Shown: piece by piece, positions 16,066 to 23,511 of the stretch
How the letters are laid out: each line of letters opens with the position of its first letter
Position numbering within the stretch: position 1 is the first letter of the stretch
Assembly: GCA_904501975.1 (NCBI GenBank)
Contig: CAJGCZ010000028.1
Span: 1 to 30,845 of the forward strand
From: an uncultured Akkermansia sp.
GTDB taxonomy: Bacteria > Verrucomicrobiota > Verrucomicrobiia > Verrucomicrobiales > Akkermansiaceae
Direction of reading: 5' to 3'
Length of the DNA: 30,845 nt
Program-made: the position numbers and the translations under genes
Notes under the pieces: generated by a model
Databases searched by the model: none
Told to the model about the DNA's origin: nothing
The model's input: the letters and a program-made list of their open reading frames with translations, nothing else

Positions 16066-17346
16066 TTAGACGGTCTTGATAACTTCCATCATCGGCATGA
16101 ACATGGCCATCACGATGCTACCTACCACTACGGCAAGGAATACAATCATGAGCGGCTCCAGCATGGCGGTCAAAGCCGTTACGCTGTTGTCTACCTCTTC
16201 GTCGTATACTTCGGCCACCTTCATGAGCATGTCCGGCAGCTGGCCTGTTTCTTCACCCACGTCCACCATGGAAATCATCATGGCCGGGAAAATGTCGGCA
16301 GCAGCGCTCATCGGCGTTACGATGGATTCACCTTCGCGCACGGCATCGTGAATCTTGTTAACGGCATCGGCTACTACTACGTTACCGGCTGTGTCGCGGG
16401 TAATGAGTAGGGCCTGCAGAATCGGTACACCGGAGGATACCAAGGTGCCGAAGGTACGGGAGAAACGAGCAACGGCGCTCACGCGGTTCAGCTGGCCCAG
16501 CTTGGGTACCTTCAGAAGAATGCGGTCCATGGTGCGGCCACCGGCGGGGGTGCGCTTCCAGAAGGAAATGCCGGTGATGATGGCACCTACTACCAGCAGC
16601 ACGAATACGGCGTTCGGCACATACGGTACAGAGCAGTGCATGCAGATATCAGAGAAGTTGAACACGAACTCAGACAGTGCAGGGAGCTCCTGTCCCTGAC
16701 CGGCGAACATCTCCTTGAACTGCGGCACGATTACCAGCATGAGGAATACAAGAATCAGCACGGCAATCACAAGAATGATGGTCGGGTAAACCATGGCAGA
16801 TACCACCTTGCTGCGCAGCTTGTTGGCTTTTTCCTGGTATTCGGCAAGACGACGAAGTACAACTTCAAGCACACCACCGATTTCACCGGCCTTCACCATG
16901 TTGACGAACAGGCGGTTAAAGAGCTTGGGATAGGCGCTCAGGGCTTCAGAGAACGTGGCACCGCCCTGTACTGCGTCTGCAATGGCGGCAATGGTGGCAC
17001 GCAGGTTCGGGTTCGGTTCCTGTTTCTGCAACACTGTCAGAGATTGCAAGAGGGGAAGACCTGCATCAATCAGCGTGGCAAGCTGACGCGTGAAAATCAT
17101 CAGCTCCTTCTGCTTGACGGGTGCACCGGCCTTGCCGCCGCCGGCATTCTTCTTCTTCTTGTCACCCTTCTTGCGAACTTCCTTAGCTCCGGTGGGTTTG
17201 GCGCTCTTGGAGGTTTCTACACATTCACGGAGCAGAAGACCCTGTGCACGCACCATTTCGGCAGCAGCCATTTTGTTGTCTGCGGCGATGATGCCTGTTT
17301 TTTCCACACCGTTTTGGTCGAGTGCGGTATATTTGAAATTAGCCAT
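16066..17346 (-). CDS. gspF: Type II secretion/type IV pilus inner-membrane platform protein
   Basis: GspF/PilC is the polytopic platform that couples the assembly ATPase to pilin extraction from the inner membrane. The 426-residue protein has the N-terminal YTALDQNGVEKTG motif, two T2SF domains (about 80-205 and 285-410) with FTRQLATLIDAGLPLLQSL and FSRTFGTLVSSGVPILQAL, and three membrane spans near 190-210, 245-265 and the C-terminus. Between the N-terminal domain and the first T2SF domain is a Lys-rich linker at 48-80 (KKGDKKKKNAGGGKAG), longer and more charged than usual. It lies 75 bases downstream of the second gspE and has an internal promoter in that gap. Confidence 0.94.
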   Translation of the reverse strand: MANFKYTALDQNGVEKTGIIAADNKMAAAEMVRAQGLLLRECVETSKSAKPTGAKEVRKKGDKKKKNAGGGKAGAPVKQKELMIFTRQLATLIDAGLPLLQSLTVLQKQEPNPNLRATIAAIADAVQGGATFSEALSAYPKLFNRLFVNMVKAGEIGGVLEVVLRRLAEYQEKANKLRSKVVSAMVYPTIILVIAVLILVFLMLVIVPQFKEMFAGQGQELPALSEFVFNFSDICMHCSVPYVPNAVFVLLVVGAIITGISFWKRTPAGGRTMDRILLKVPKLGQLNRVSAVARFSRTFGTLVSSGVPILQALLITRDTAGNVVVADAVNKIHDAVREGESIVTPMSAAADIFPAMMISMVDVGEETGQLPDMLMKVAEVYDEEVDNSVTALTAMLEPLMIVFLAVVVGSIVMAMFMPMMEVIKTV

Positions 17347-17389
17347 AATATTTGGTGTAAGTTAGCGGAAATTTGTTGATTACCTTAAA

Positions 17390-17418
17390 AAGATAGCAAA
17401 TGTTTGTAGAGTCGTCAA
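17390..17418 (-). promoter_or_regulatory. Internal sigma70-like promoter before gspF
   Basis: TTGACG (17418-17413), 17-base spacer, TATCTT (17395-17390) on the minus strand, with a predicted leader of about 36 bases to the ATG at 17346. It would let gspF and gspG be made apart from the two ATPases. Confidence 0.55.
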
Positions 17419-17421
17419 GCT

Positions 17422-19089
17422 TTAGGTGTACTTAAGTACTTCTTCGATGGTGGTATTACCCTCAAAGATGTTCTGAATACCGTCTTCGCGCAGGGTGCTC
17501 ATGCCCAATTCGATTGCTTTCTGCTTGAGGACAATGGAGGGCACGTTCTGCGTGATGAGCTCGCGGATGGGATCCGTTGCATTGAGCAATTCGTGAATAC
17601 CCTTTCGGCCCTTATAGCCGGTGTTGGCGCATTTATCGCAACGGGCACCGGTGAAGAACTGCTGCTGACCAATCAATGCGGGGTTGATGCCCAGCTGGCT
17701 AAGCAGGGAGTTTGAGGGGGTATACGGCGTTTTGCAATACGGACAAATGGTACGCACGAGTCGCTGTGCCAATACACCGAGAATGGTGGCTGACAACAGG
17801 AACGGCTGCACGCCCATATCGATGAAACGGGCTACGGCACCGGCGGCGTCGTTGGTGTGGAGGGTGGAGAGTACCAAGTGACCTGTCAGAGCTGCCTGAA
17901 TAGCAATCTGTGCGGTGTCTTGGTCACGAATTTCGCCCACCAGAATGCGGTCCGGGTCCTGACGAAGGAAGGCACGCAGTACGCGGGGGAAGGTAACACC
18001 GATGGCTTCGTTAATCGGCACCTGAACAATGCCGTCGATGTCGTATTCCACCGGGTCTTCTGCGGTAAGAATCTTGGTGTCAACGGTATTGATTTCGCGC
18101 AAAGCTGCATAAAGCGTGGTGGTTTTACCGGAACCGGTGGGACCCGTTACCACGAAAATGCCGTTCGGCTTGTTCACCGTATCAATAATGTACTCGTGCA
18201 GCTTCGGGGAAAGGTTCAGGTTGTCGAGGTTAAGGCTGACGCTGTTGCGGTCGAGCACACGCATTACCACAGACTCGCCGTATTGGGTGGGCAGGGAGTT
18301 AACACGCATATCCACACCGCCGTTGCCTACCTTCATCACGATACGACCGTCTTGCGGCACGCGGCGCTCTGCAATGTTCATGCCGGCCATTACCTTCACA
18401 CGCGAGATAACGGAGTTGGCCAAGGAGGGCGGGGGTGCCTGCATTTCGTACAAGGCGCCGTCTACACGGTAACGAATCTTGAACTCGTGCTCGAAGGGCT
18501 CCAAGTGAATATCAGAGGCCTTCTCCTTAATAGCCTGCATGATAACGAGGTTAACGAACTTGATGATGGGGGCGGAATTGGCTTCTTCTGCACCATCCTG
18601 GCTGCCCACGTTCATGCCGTCCAGCTCGCTCATCAGGTCGCCCATGGCGGCTTCTGCGCCACCGTAGTATTCGGTAATGCGGGAGCGTACTTCGTAGTCT
18701 GCTGCTACGTACAAATAAATATCGTGGCCGGTGGCAATGCGAAGGTCGTCAATTGTCTGCGGATTCAGCGGATCCTCCAAACAAACGTACAGTCCATCGC
18801 CTTCGCGGTACTCAATGGGCAGGGCGCCATGCATGCGGGCGCGGCCTGCGGGAATCATATCCAGCACTTCCTGAGGCGGTACAAAGCCGTCCAGCGAGAT
18901 AAACTGGGCACCCACTTCAGTGGCAATGATGCTCCAGAAATCCTCCGGACCACCGATAACGCCGAAGTCGACGAGGGTTTCCCAGAGTTCCTTGCCGCTG
19001 TTGGACATTTCTTCCTTGACGTCGCGAGACAAGGCTTTGTCCATCATGCCGTTGTTGATGAAAACCTCAAGTGTTACATCTGTATCCAT
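17422..19089 (-). CDS. gspE: GspE/PilB assembly ATPase, second copy
   Basis: Hexameric cytoplasmic ATPase driving pseudopilus or pilus assembly. The 555-residue protein has an N-terminal MshEN/T2SSE_N domain (about 55-150), the N2 domain with SDIHLEPFEHEFKIRYRVDG (192-211), Walker A GPTGSGKT (316-323), Asp box LTAEDPVEY (341-349), Walker B RILVGEIRD (381-389) and the HLVLSTLHTND box (404-414). A complete CxxC-CxxC zinc motif follows: CPYC (449-452) and CDKC. It differs strongly from its tandem neighbour in the N-terminal domain, so this is an old duplication, not a recent one. The start follows the upstream copy by 47 bases; no ribosome binding site is visible. Confidence 0.93.
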   Translation of the reverse strand: MDTDVTLEVFINNGMMDKALSRDVKEEMSNSGKELWETLVDFGVIGGPEDFWSIIATEVGAQFISLDGFVPPQEVLDMIPAGRARMHGALPIEYREGDGLYVCLEDPLNPQTIDDLRIATGHDIYLYVAADYEVRSRITEYYGGAEAAMGDLMSELDGMNVGSQDGAEEANSAPIIKFVNLVIMQAIKEKASDIHLEPFEHEFKIRYRVDGALYEMQAPPPSLANSVISRVKVMAGMNIAERRVPQDGRIVMKVGNGGVDMRVNSLPTQYGESVVMRVLDRNSVSLNLDNLNLSPKLHEYIIDTVNKPNGIFVVTGPTGSGKTTTLYAALREINTVDTKILTAEDPVEYDIDGIVQVPINEAIGVTFPRVLRAFLRQDPDRILVGEIRDQDTAQIAIQAALTGHLVLSTLHTNDAAGAVARFIDMGVQPFLLSATILGVLAQRLVRTICPYCKTPYTPSNSLLSQLGINPALIGQQQFFTGARCDKCANTGYKGRKGIHELLNATDPIRELITQNVPSIVLKQKAIELGMSTLREDGIQNIFEGNTTIEEVLKYT

Positions 19090-19136
19090 AATATCGAGAA
19101 AATTGTGTGGTGTGTATGTGGGTTAATTGAGGTTTA

Positions 19137-20759
19137 TCAGCTGGCGTCGCCGGTGGTTACGCGGATGATTTCATCTGCAGTTGTGCGACCGGCCAATACT
19201 TTGCGGATGCCGTCCTCACGCAGAGTGCGCATGCCTAATTCACGGGCACGCTTACGCAGCTGTGCGGAGGTGAGGTTTGAGTTGATGAGGCCACGAACGT
19301 CGTCCGTTACCTGGAAAATTTCGAAGATACCCATACGGCCCTTCATGCCCTTGCCACGGCACTTGGCACAACCGCCGGGATTGGGTACCATGACCTGGCG
19401 CGTGATGTCGATGCCGAGGGTGTCTGCCTGCTTCTGTGTGAGCTGGCCGGGAATGCGGCAGGAGCAGAGGCTGCGGCAGAGACGCTGAGCCATGACGGCA
19501 CGCACGGCAGAGGCAATAAGGAAGCGGTCGATGCCCATATCTGCAAGACGAGCAACGGAGGAAGGGGCATCGTTGGTGTGCAGGGTGGAGAGAACCAAGT
19601 GACCCGTCATAGCGGCCTGAATGGCAATGCCGGCGGTTTCTCCGTCACGAATTTCACCCACCATGATGATGTTCGGGGCCTGACGCAGCATGGCTCGCAG
19701 GGCAGCGGCGAAGGTCATGCCAATCTCAGAGCGAATCATTACCTGGTTAATACCGGCCATTTCGTATTCTACCGGGTCTTCAGCGGTGATAATCTTCTTG
19801 TCCGGGCGGTTCAGGTGGTTAAGGCAGGCGTACAGTGTTGTCGTCTTACCGGAACCGGTGGGGCCGGTTACAAGGATAACGCCGTCGGGCAGGGTGACTA
19901 AGCGATCGAAGGTGGCCTCGTCATCGGAAAGGAAGCCCAGCTGCGGCAAGCCCAAGGCCAGAGCGGATTTATCCAAAATACGCATTACGACGGATTCGCC
20001 GTGGTTGGTGGGCACGGTGCTCACACGAAGGTCAATGTGCATGCCGTCTCTCAGGTCCATCTCAATACGGCCGTCCTGCGGGAGTCGCTTTTCTGCGATG
20101 CTCATGCTGGAGCTCATTACCTTAAGACGTGCTACAATAGCACCCAGCAGCTTTTTGGGGTGGTTGGCTACCTCTACCAAGCGACCGTCCACACGGTAAC
20201 GCATGCGGATGCGGTCTTCCATCGGCTCAATGTGAATATCGGATGCTCGCATCTCATGAGCTTCGTTGAACATGTTGTCAATCAACTCAATGATGGGGGC
20301 TTCCGAGTCACCTTTAGCCAAGTCTTTCTTCTCCGGATAATATTTGTCGATGGCTTTTTTCAAGCCGATGTCGGAGGCTACAAAGTAGGAGATTTCGCGG
20401 CCTAAGAATTGGGGCAGGCTGTCGAGGGTCTCCATATCAAACGGGTCTGCAATGGCAACCTGCAAGGAGTAGCCGTCATCGCCAATGGGCAGGAAACCGA
20501 CACGGCGTGCCAATTCTCCATTGGTGGAAGCAATGATGTTGGGATCCACCTCAAAGGAGGCCAAATCCACATATTCCATGGATGAATTGTAGGCTGCAAC
20601 TTGGGCAATGTATTCTGCCGTCAGATAATTATTCTTAATGAGGAAGTCGATGGTGCTATCGAGCGGAGAAAGCTCAGCTTTAACGCCATCGAGCGTACCG
20701 GCGTCGATGGCGCCGGCTTCCACCAGAAGTTCGAGAAGGTAATTTTCGTTTGAGTACAC
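19137..20759 (-). CDS. gspE: GspE/PilB assembly ATPase, first copy
   Basis: Paralogue of the next gene and first gene of the module; 540 residues. It has an MshEN-type N-terminal domain (about 1-140), SDIHIEPMEDRIRMRYRVDG (173-192), Walker A GPTGSGKT (299-306), ITAEDPVEYE (324-333), Walker B IIMVGEIRD (364-372) and HLVLSTLHTND (387-397). The zinc-motif region is altered: the first half reads CRSLCSC (428-434), i.e. Cx3CxC, with a normal CAKC (464-467) as the second half. The start is a GTG at 20759 with no Shine-Dalgarno; the leader carries a 12-base palindrome. It could be the extension motor, with the other copy serving a different fibre; PilT-type retraction is unlikely since both have long N-terminal domains. 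Confidence 0.93.
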   Translation of the reverse strand: MYSNENYLLELLVEAGAIDAGTLDGVKAELSPLDSTIDFLIKNNYLTAEYIAQVAAYNSSMEYVDLASFEVDPNIIASTNGELARRVGFLPIGDDGYSLQVAIADPFDMETLDSLPQFLGREISYFVASDIGLKKAIDKYYPEKKDLAKGDSEAPIIELIDNMFNEAHEMRASDIHIEPMEDRIRMRYRVDGRLVEVANHPKKLLGAIVARLKVMSSSMSIAEKRLPQDGRIEMDLRDGMHIDLRVSTVPTNHGESVVMRILDKSALALGLPQLGFLSDDEATFDRLVTLPDGVILVTGPTGSGKTTTLYACLNHLNRPDKKIITAEDPVEYEMAGINQVMIRSEIGMTFAAALRAMLRQAPNIIMVGEIRDGETAGIAIQAAMTGHLVLSTLHTNDAPSSVARLADMGIDRFLIASAVRAVMAQRLCRSLCSCRIPGQLTQKQADTLGIDITRQVMVPNPGGCAKCRGKGMKGRMGIFEIFQVTDDVRGLINSNLTSAQLRKRARELGMRTLREDGIRKVLAGRTTADEIIRVTTGDAS

Positions 20760-20790
20760 GGGACGGAGAGTGGTAAAGTATTAAGCCGCG

Positions 20791-20802
20791 ATGCCCGGGC
20801 AT
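20791..20802. promoter_or_regulatory. Perfect 12-base palindrome in the gspE leader
   Basis: ATGCCCGGGCAT lies between the predicted transcription start (about 20815) and the GTG start (20759). It could be a protein-binding site or a small RNA hairpin; a chance occurrence is not excluded. Confidence 0.3.
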
Positions 20803-20821
20803 AGCCCTGCACCTGTCCCTT

Positions 20822-20850
20822 ATACTACACTATATTTTGCAGGACGTCAA
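20822..20850 (-). promoter_or_regulatory. sigma70-like promoter of the gsp module
   Basis: TTGACG (20850-20845), 17-base spacer, TAGTAT (20827-20822) on the minus strand. Predicted leader about 55 bases to the GTG at 20759. It lies after the uppS terminator. Confidence 0.65.
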
Positions 20851-20895
20851 TCTTCCAGTTGAAGAAAATCTTGTTTTTTTATCGGGCGGAAGAGT

Positions 20896-20937
20896 AAAAG
20901 AGAAGTCGGCCGCTTTCCGGGTAGGGAAAACGGCCGA
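20896..20937 (-). terminator. Intrinsic terminator of kdsB-uppS
   Basis: Long hairpin with outer arms TCGGCCG/CGGCCGA (20906-20912 with 20931-20937) and inner pairing CTTTCC/GGAAAA, followed on the minus strand by a T-rich tract (CTTCTCTTTTA). Confidence 0.75.
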
Positions 20938-20959
20938 TGGAGAAGGAACGGGGCGGGAA

Positions 20960-21685
20960 TCAGCGTTTGCCGAATCGCCTGTTGCGTGCAGCAAAATCCG
21001 TTAGAGCGGCGTCCAATTCCGTTCTGCCGAAATCGGGCCAAAGTACATCCGTTACCCACAGTTCCGCATAGCTGATTTGCCACAGCAGGTAATTGGAGAT
21101 TCTCATCTCTCCGCTGGTGCGAATGAGTAAATCCGGGTCCGGCATGCCGGCGGTGTAGAGGTTGCTGCTGATGAGCTCCGGGGTAATATCCTGCGGGCTT
21201 ATGTCGCCCTTTTGCACCAGCTCTGCCACGCGGCGAGCGGCTGCTGTAATTTCTTGGCGAGAGCCGTAGGAAAGCGCCAGCACTACGTTGAGCGCCGTGT
21301 TGCCTGCGGTCTGCTCCAAGCATTCGTTGAGGCGCTTGCGGCATTTGTCCGGTAGCATATCCAGCTCGCCAATAGCATGCAAGCGCACGTTTTTCTCCAT
21401 GAGCTCGGGCAAACGCTCTTTCAAGAACTTGGCAAGCATGTTCATGAGGTAATTCACCTCAATTTTAGAGCGTCCCCAGTTTTCCGTAGAGAATGCGTAC
21501 AGGGTTAACCACGGTATGCCTTTTTCTATGCAAAGGTCTATGACCCGTTGCACAGTCTGTCCTCCGGTTTCGTGCCCTTTGGAGCGAGAAACCTTATTTT
21601 GCTCAGCCCAGCGGCCATTGCCATCCATGATGATGGCAATGTGCTGCGGCATTTTCTGCGTGGCTGCGCCGGTATCAGAGCTCAT
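20960..21685 (-). CDS. uppS: Isoprenyl transferase (undecaprenyl diphosphate synthase)
   Basis: Cis-prenyltransferase making the C55 lipid carrier for peptidoglycan and surface polysaccharides. The 241-residue protein from the ATG at 21685 shows IAIIMDGNGRWA with catalytic Asp, the RSKGHETGGQTV region, the ALSYGSRQEI segment and the signature DLLIRTSGEMRISNYLLWQ followed by ELWVTDVLWPDF. An in-frame start at 21724 is less likely because it lies deep in kdsB; the chosen ATG overlaps the kdsB end by 11 bases, indicating coupling. Neighbouring kdsB also feeds envelope synthesis, so the pair is functionally coherent. Confidence 0.94.
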   Translation of the reverse strand: MSSDTGAATQKMPQHIAIIMDGNGRWAEQNKVSRSKGHETGGQTVQRVIDLCIEKGIPWLTLYAFSTENWGRSKIEVNYLMNMLAKFLKERLPELMEKNVRLHAIGELDMLPDKCRKRLNECLEQTAGNTALNVVLALSYGSRQEITAAARRVAELVQKGDISPQDITPELISSNLYTAGMPDPDLLIRTSGEMRISNYLLWQISYAELWVTDVLWPDFGRTELDAALTDFAARNRRFGKR

Positions 21686-22496
21686 ATTCGCCGTATTCTG
21701 CAAGAATGGCTTCCACGCGCTCAATGTCTTCCGGAGAATCGACGCCGCTGGTTGTCTTGCGGCCTCGGTAGTTTACTTCTACCATCTTAACGCGCAGTCC
21801 GTTGTAGAGGAATCGCATTTGCTCTAAGCCCTCAACACTGCCGATTTCGTAGTCGGATTCCGGCAGCTCAAAATAATTCTTCAACGCACTGAGGGTATAG
21901 GCATACAGGCCAACGTGGCGGCGTACGGGGCTCTTCTCCAGCGTGGCGCGTGCTTTCTCAGGCTTACGAATAGCGGGAATGGTGCTCTTAGAGAAGGCCA
22001 TGGCATAGCCGTCCTTGTCTACCAGCACCGTGGTGCCGCTGTACGGTGTGCTCTTCTTGCTTTCCACCAAGCGGTCGTATTCATTCCAATCCAAGTGGAT
22101 GCAGGGGGTGAATACATCGCCCGGGGTGGCTTTCCATTCATCAATAAGCTGTTGGATGACCCACGGCGGGCACAGAGGGTTGTCGCCCTGCAGGTTAATG
22201 ATGAAGGCCGGTGCCTCTGCCTGTTGGCTTACGGCATCCCAGCAGCGTTCTGTGCCGCTGCGGCAGGTTTCCGCCGTCATTACAGCCGGAATCCCGGCTC
22301 CCTCACAAAAATCAGCAATACGAGTGTCGTCCGTAGCTACAACGTAGCTGCAATTCTCGTTGTGGCGGCAAATGGATTCGGCTATTTCTGCAACACGGCG
22401 AATCATTTCCTTGCCGGCAATTTTTACCAAAGGCTTGCCCGGCAAACGTGTGGAGGCGTAACGGGCCGGTATAACGATAAGTATGGATTGAGACAT
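21675..22496 (-). CDS. kdsB: 3-deoxy-manno-octulosonate cytidylyltransferase
   Basis: Activates Kdo as CMP-Kdo for the inner core of lipopolysaccharide, pointing to an LPS-bearing outer membrane. The 273-residue protein starts with VIPARYASTRLPGKPL, the CTP-binding motif, and has TETCRSGTERCWDAV, RHVGLYAYTLSALKNYF, EGLEQMRFLYNG and GVDSPEDIERVEAIL, all family hallmarks. The segment INLQGDNPLCPP differs from the common QGDEPLIPP by Asn in place of Glu. Length is slightly above the usual 250 residues. It has its own promoter and is the first gene of kdsB-uppS. A related sugar cytidylyltransferase is the main alternative. Confidence 0.9.
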   Translation of the reverse strand: MSQSILIVIPARYASTRLPGKPLVKIAGKEMIRRVAEIAESICRHNENCSYVVATDDTRIADFCEGAGIPAVMTAETCRSGTERCWDAVSQQAEAPAFIINLQGDNPLCPPWVIQQLIDEWKATPGDVFTPCIHLDWNEYDRLVESKKSTPYSGTTVLVDKDGYAMAFSKSTIPAIRKPEKARATLEKSPVRRHVGLYAYTLSALKNYFELPESDYEIGSVEGLEQMRFLYNGLRVKMVEVNYRGRKTTSGVDSPEDIERVEAILAEYGEYEL

Positions 22497-22526
22497 GGTA
22501 AGCGTTGTGTACGATTCTTCACCGCC

Positions 22527-22555
22527 ATTCTACCCTTTTGCTTCTTCTTTGACAA
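22527..22555 (-). promoter_or_regulatory. sigma70-like promoter of kdsB-uppS
   Basis: TTGTCA (22555-22550), 17-base spacer, TAGAAT (22532-22527) on the minus strand; leader about 24 bases to the ATG at 22496. It is divergent from the promoter at 22597-22625. Confidence 0.6.
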
Positions 22556-22596
22556 GAAAAAAACTGCCTTGATACCCTTCAAAAGTATCATTCCGC

Positions 22597-22625
22597 TTGA
22601 CAACGGGGAACTTCAGTTCTAAAAT
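22597..22625 (+). promoter_or_regulatory. sigma70-like promoter of a secreted-protein gene
   Basis: Consensus TTGACA (22597-22602), 17-base spacer, TAAAAT (22620-22625). Only 7 bases separate the -10 box from the ATG at 22633, so transcription should begin at or next to the start codon. Confidence 0.65.
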
Positions 22626-22632
22626 TCATGGC

Positions 22633-23046
22633 ATGAAGCAAGCCTCCATTCTGATTGCGCTGAGTAGCATAGCCTGTTGTGTAGCCACGGCAAATGATAG
22701 TGTATTGAGCGTCTGCACGGCGTTGGAAAACGGCTTGGCAGAGCAGTTGACTCTGCTGCGCTCGGTGCAGAATGCTGCTTCTGCAGCGCAGGCGGTAGAG
22801 CCTTTGCGTGCCAATTTTGATAAGCTGCGCTCCTACAATGATGCTGTTCCCACAACAGATTTGTGGCGCCATATTGAGAATAACCCGGAGCTTAAGAACG
22901 AGCTTGTGTTGTGCATTCAGTACATTTCGATGGAGTTTCGCCGTATTGGTGAGGCGCAGTTCTTTGGGTGCGATGAGCTTAGTGCCTTGCTCACTCCCTT
23001 GATGGTGCCGGTCTCTACCCGTACCACAGAGGAAGAAGAGGAGTGA
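22633..23046 (+). CDS. Secreted protein of unknown function
   Basis: A 137-residue precursor with a clear signal peptide (MKQASILIALSSIACCVATA, cleavage likely after Ala20), so the mature protein should be periplasmic or exported. The mature part looks mostly helical (ALENGLAEQLTLLRSVQNAA and later segments), contains three cysteines, and ends in a run of acidic residues. I do not recognise a family. The ATG at 22633 is chosen because an upstream in-frame TTG forms part of the promoter -35 box. It is a single-gene unit divergent from kdsB and convergent with the AP2-like gene; no strong terminator is visible in the 20-base gap. Confidence 0.75.
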   Translation: MKQASILIALSSIACCVATANDSVLSVCTALENGLAEQLTLLRSVQNAASAAQAVEPLRANFDKLRSYNDAVPTTDLWRHIENNPELKNELVLCIQYISMEFRRIGEAQFFGCDELSALLTPLMVPVSTRTTEEEEE

Positions 23047-23066
23047 TTTGAGGCTGCTTTTTAGTC

Positions 23067-23369
23067 TCATTTGCGGCGATGGTGCGTGTGCCCTGCATGC
23101 GCTACGCTGTTTTCTTTCTCGCGCAGCAAATCCTGCAAGTGAGCCAGCTCGTGGTCCATGTATTCCGGTAAATTATCGTGGTGGCGGGCCATTTGTGAGA
23201 ATACTTCGTCGCGGTAGTCAATGGCTTGGCGGTACGATTCTTCCTCTGAGCCGTATTGTAAATCAGAGAAATAGCGCGTGATGATGCGGCCACAGCGTTG
23301 TATGCTGACACGCCAGCCCTGAAAATCCGTGTTTTCGTAGGTATATCGGGTAATGTTTCGGTTGTTCAT
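23067..23369 (-). CDS. Small AP2-like DNA-binding domain protein
   Basis: A 100-residue protein whose core, GWRVSIQRCGRIITRYFSD followed by QYGSEEESYRQAIDYRDEV (residues about 18-56), follows the three-strand-plus-helix pattern of AP2/ERF-like or integrase N-terminal DNA-binding domains: aromatic/basic strands, an FSD turn, a YGS loop and an A-x-x-YRDE helix. Such short AP2 proteins are known in Verrucomicrobiota and Planctomycetes; this assignment rests on pattern recognition. The C-terminal half is a charged helix and a His/Arg-rich tail. It has no recombinase domain. It diverges from gltS, with a 12-base-period direct repeat in the shared upstream region. DNA or RNA binding is inferred; the target is unknown. 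Confidence 0.65.
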   Translation of the reverse strand: MNNRNITRYTYENTDFQGWRVSIQRCGRIITRYFSDLQYGSEEESYRQAIDYRDEVFSQMARHHDNLPEYMDHELAHLQDLLREKENSVAHAGHTHHRRK

Positions 23370-23421
23370 GAGGGGGAAAGGGTTCGTAGATTATGACCCC
23401 GCAACGGCGCTAACTATTCAA

Positions 23422-23442
23422 TAACTTGCAGAGTAACTTGCA
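23422..23442. repeat. Direct repeat between AP2-like gene and gltS
   Basis: TAACTTGCA occurs at 23422-23430 and again at 23434-23442, a 12-base period, followed by CTTGCC. It lies about 30 bases upstream of the gltS -35 box and may be a regulator binding site. Confidence 0.35.
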
Positions 23443-23472
23443 CTTGCCGAAAAGGCGCTGTGGCGAAAAAGC

Positions 23473-23500
23473 TTGATTTTACAATTTTATTCGGTATAAT
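23473..23500 (+). promoter_or_regulatory. sigma70-like promoter of gltS
   Basis: TTGATT (23473-23478), 16-base spacer, consensus TATAAT (23495-23500). Eleven bases separate the -10 box from the ATG at 23512, so the leader should be about 4-5 bases. Confidence 0.7.
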
Positions 23501-23511
23501 CTCGCCCCGTT

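Noticed and set aside
17857..19488. Long plus-strand open frame (543 codons) opposite the two gspE genes
   Set aside because: It is antisense to two well-conserved ATPases, its product is rich in His, Val and Asn without any domain, and it arises from their codon bias.
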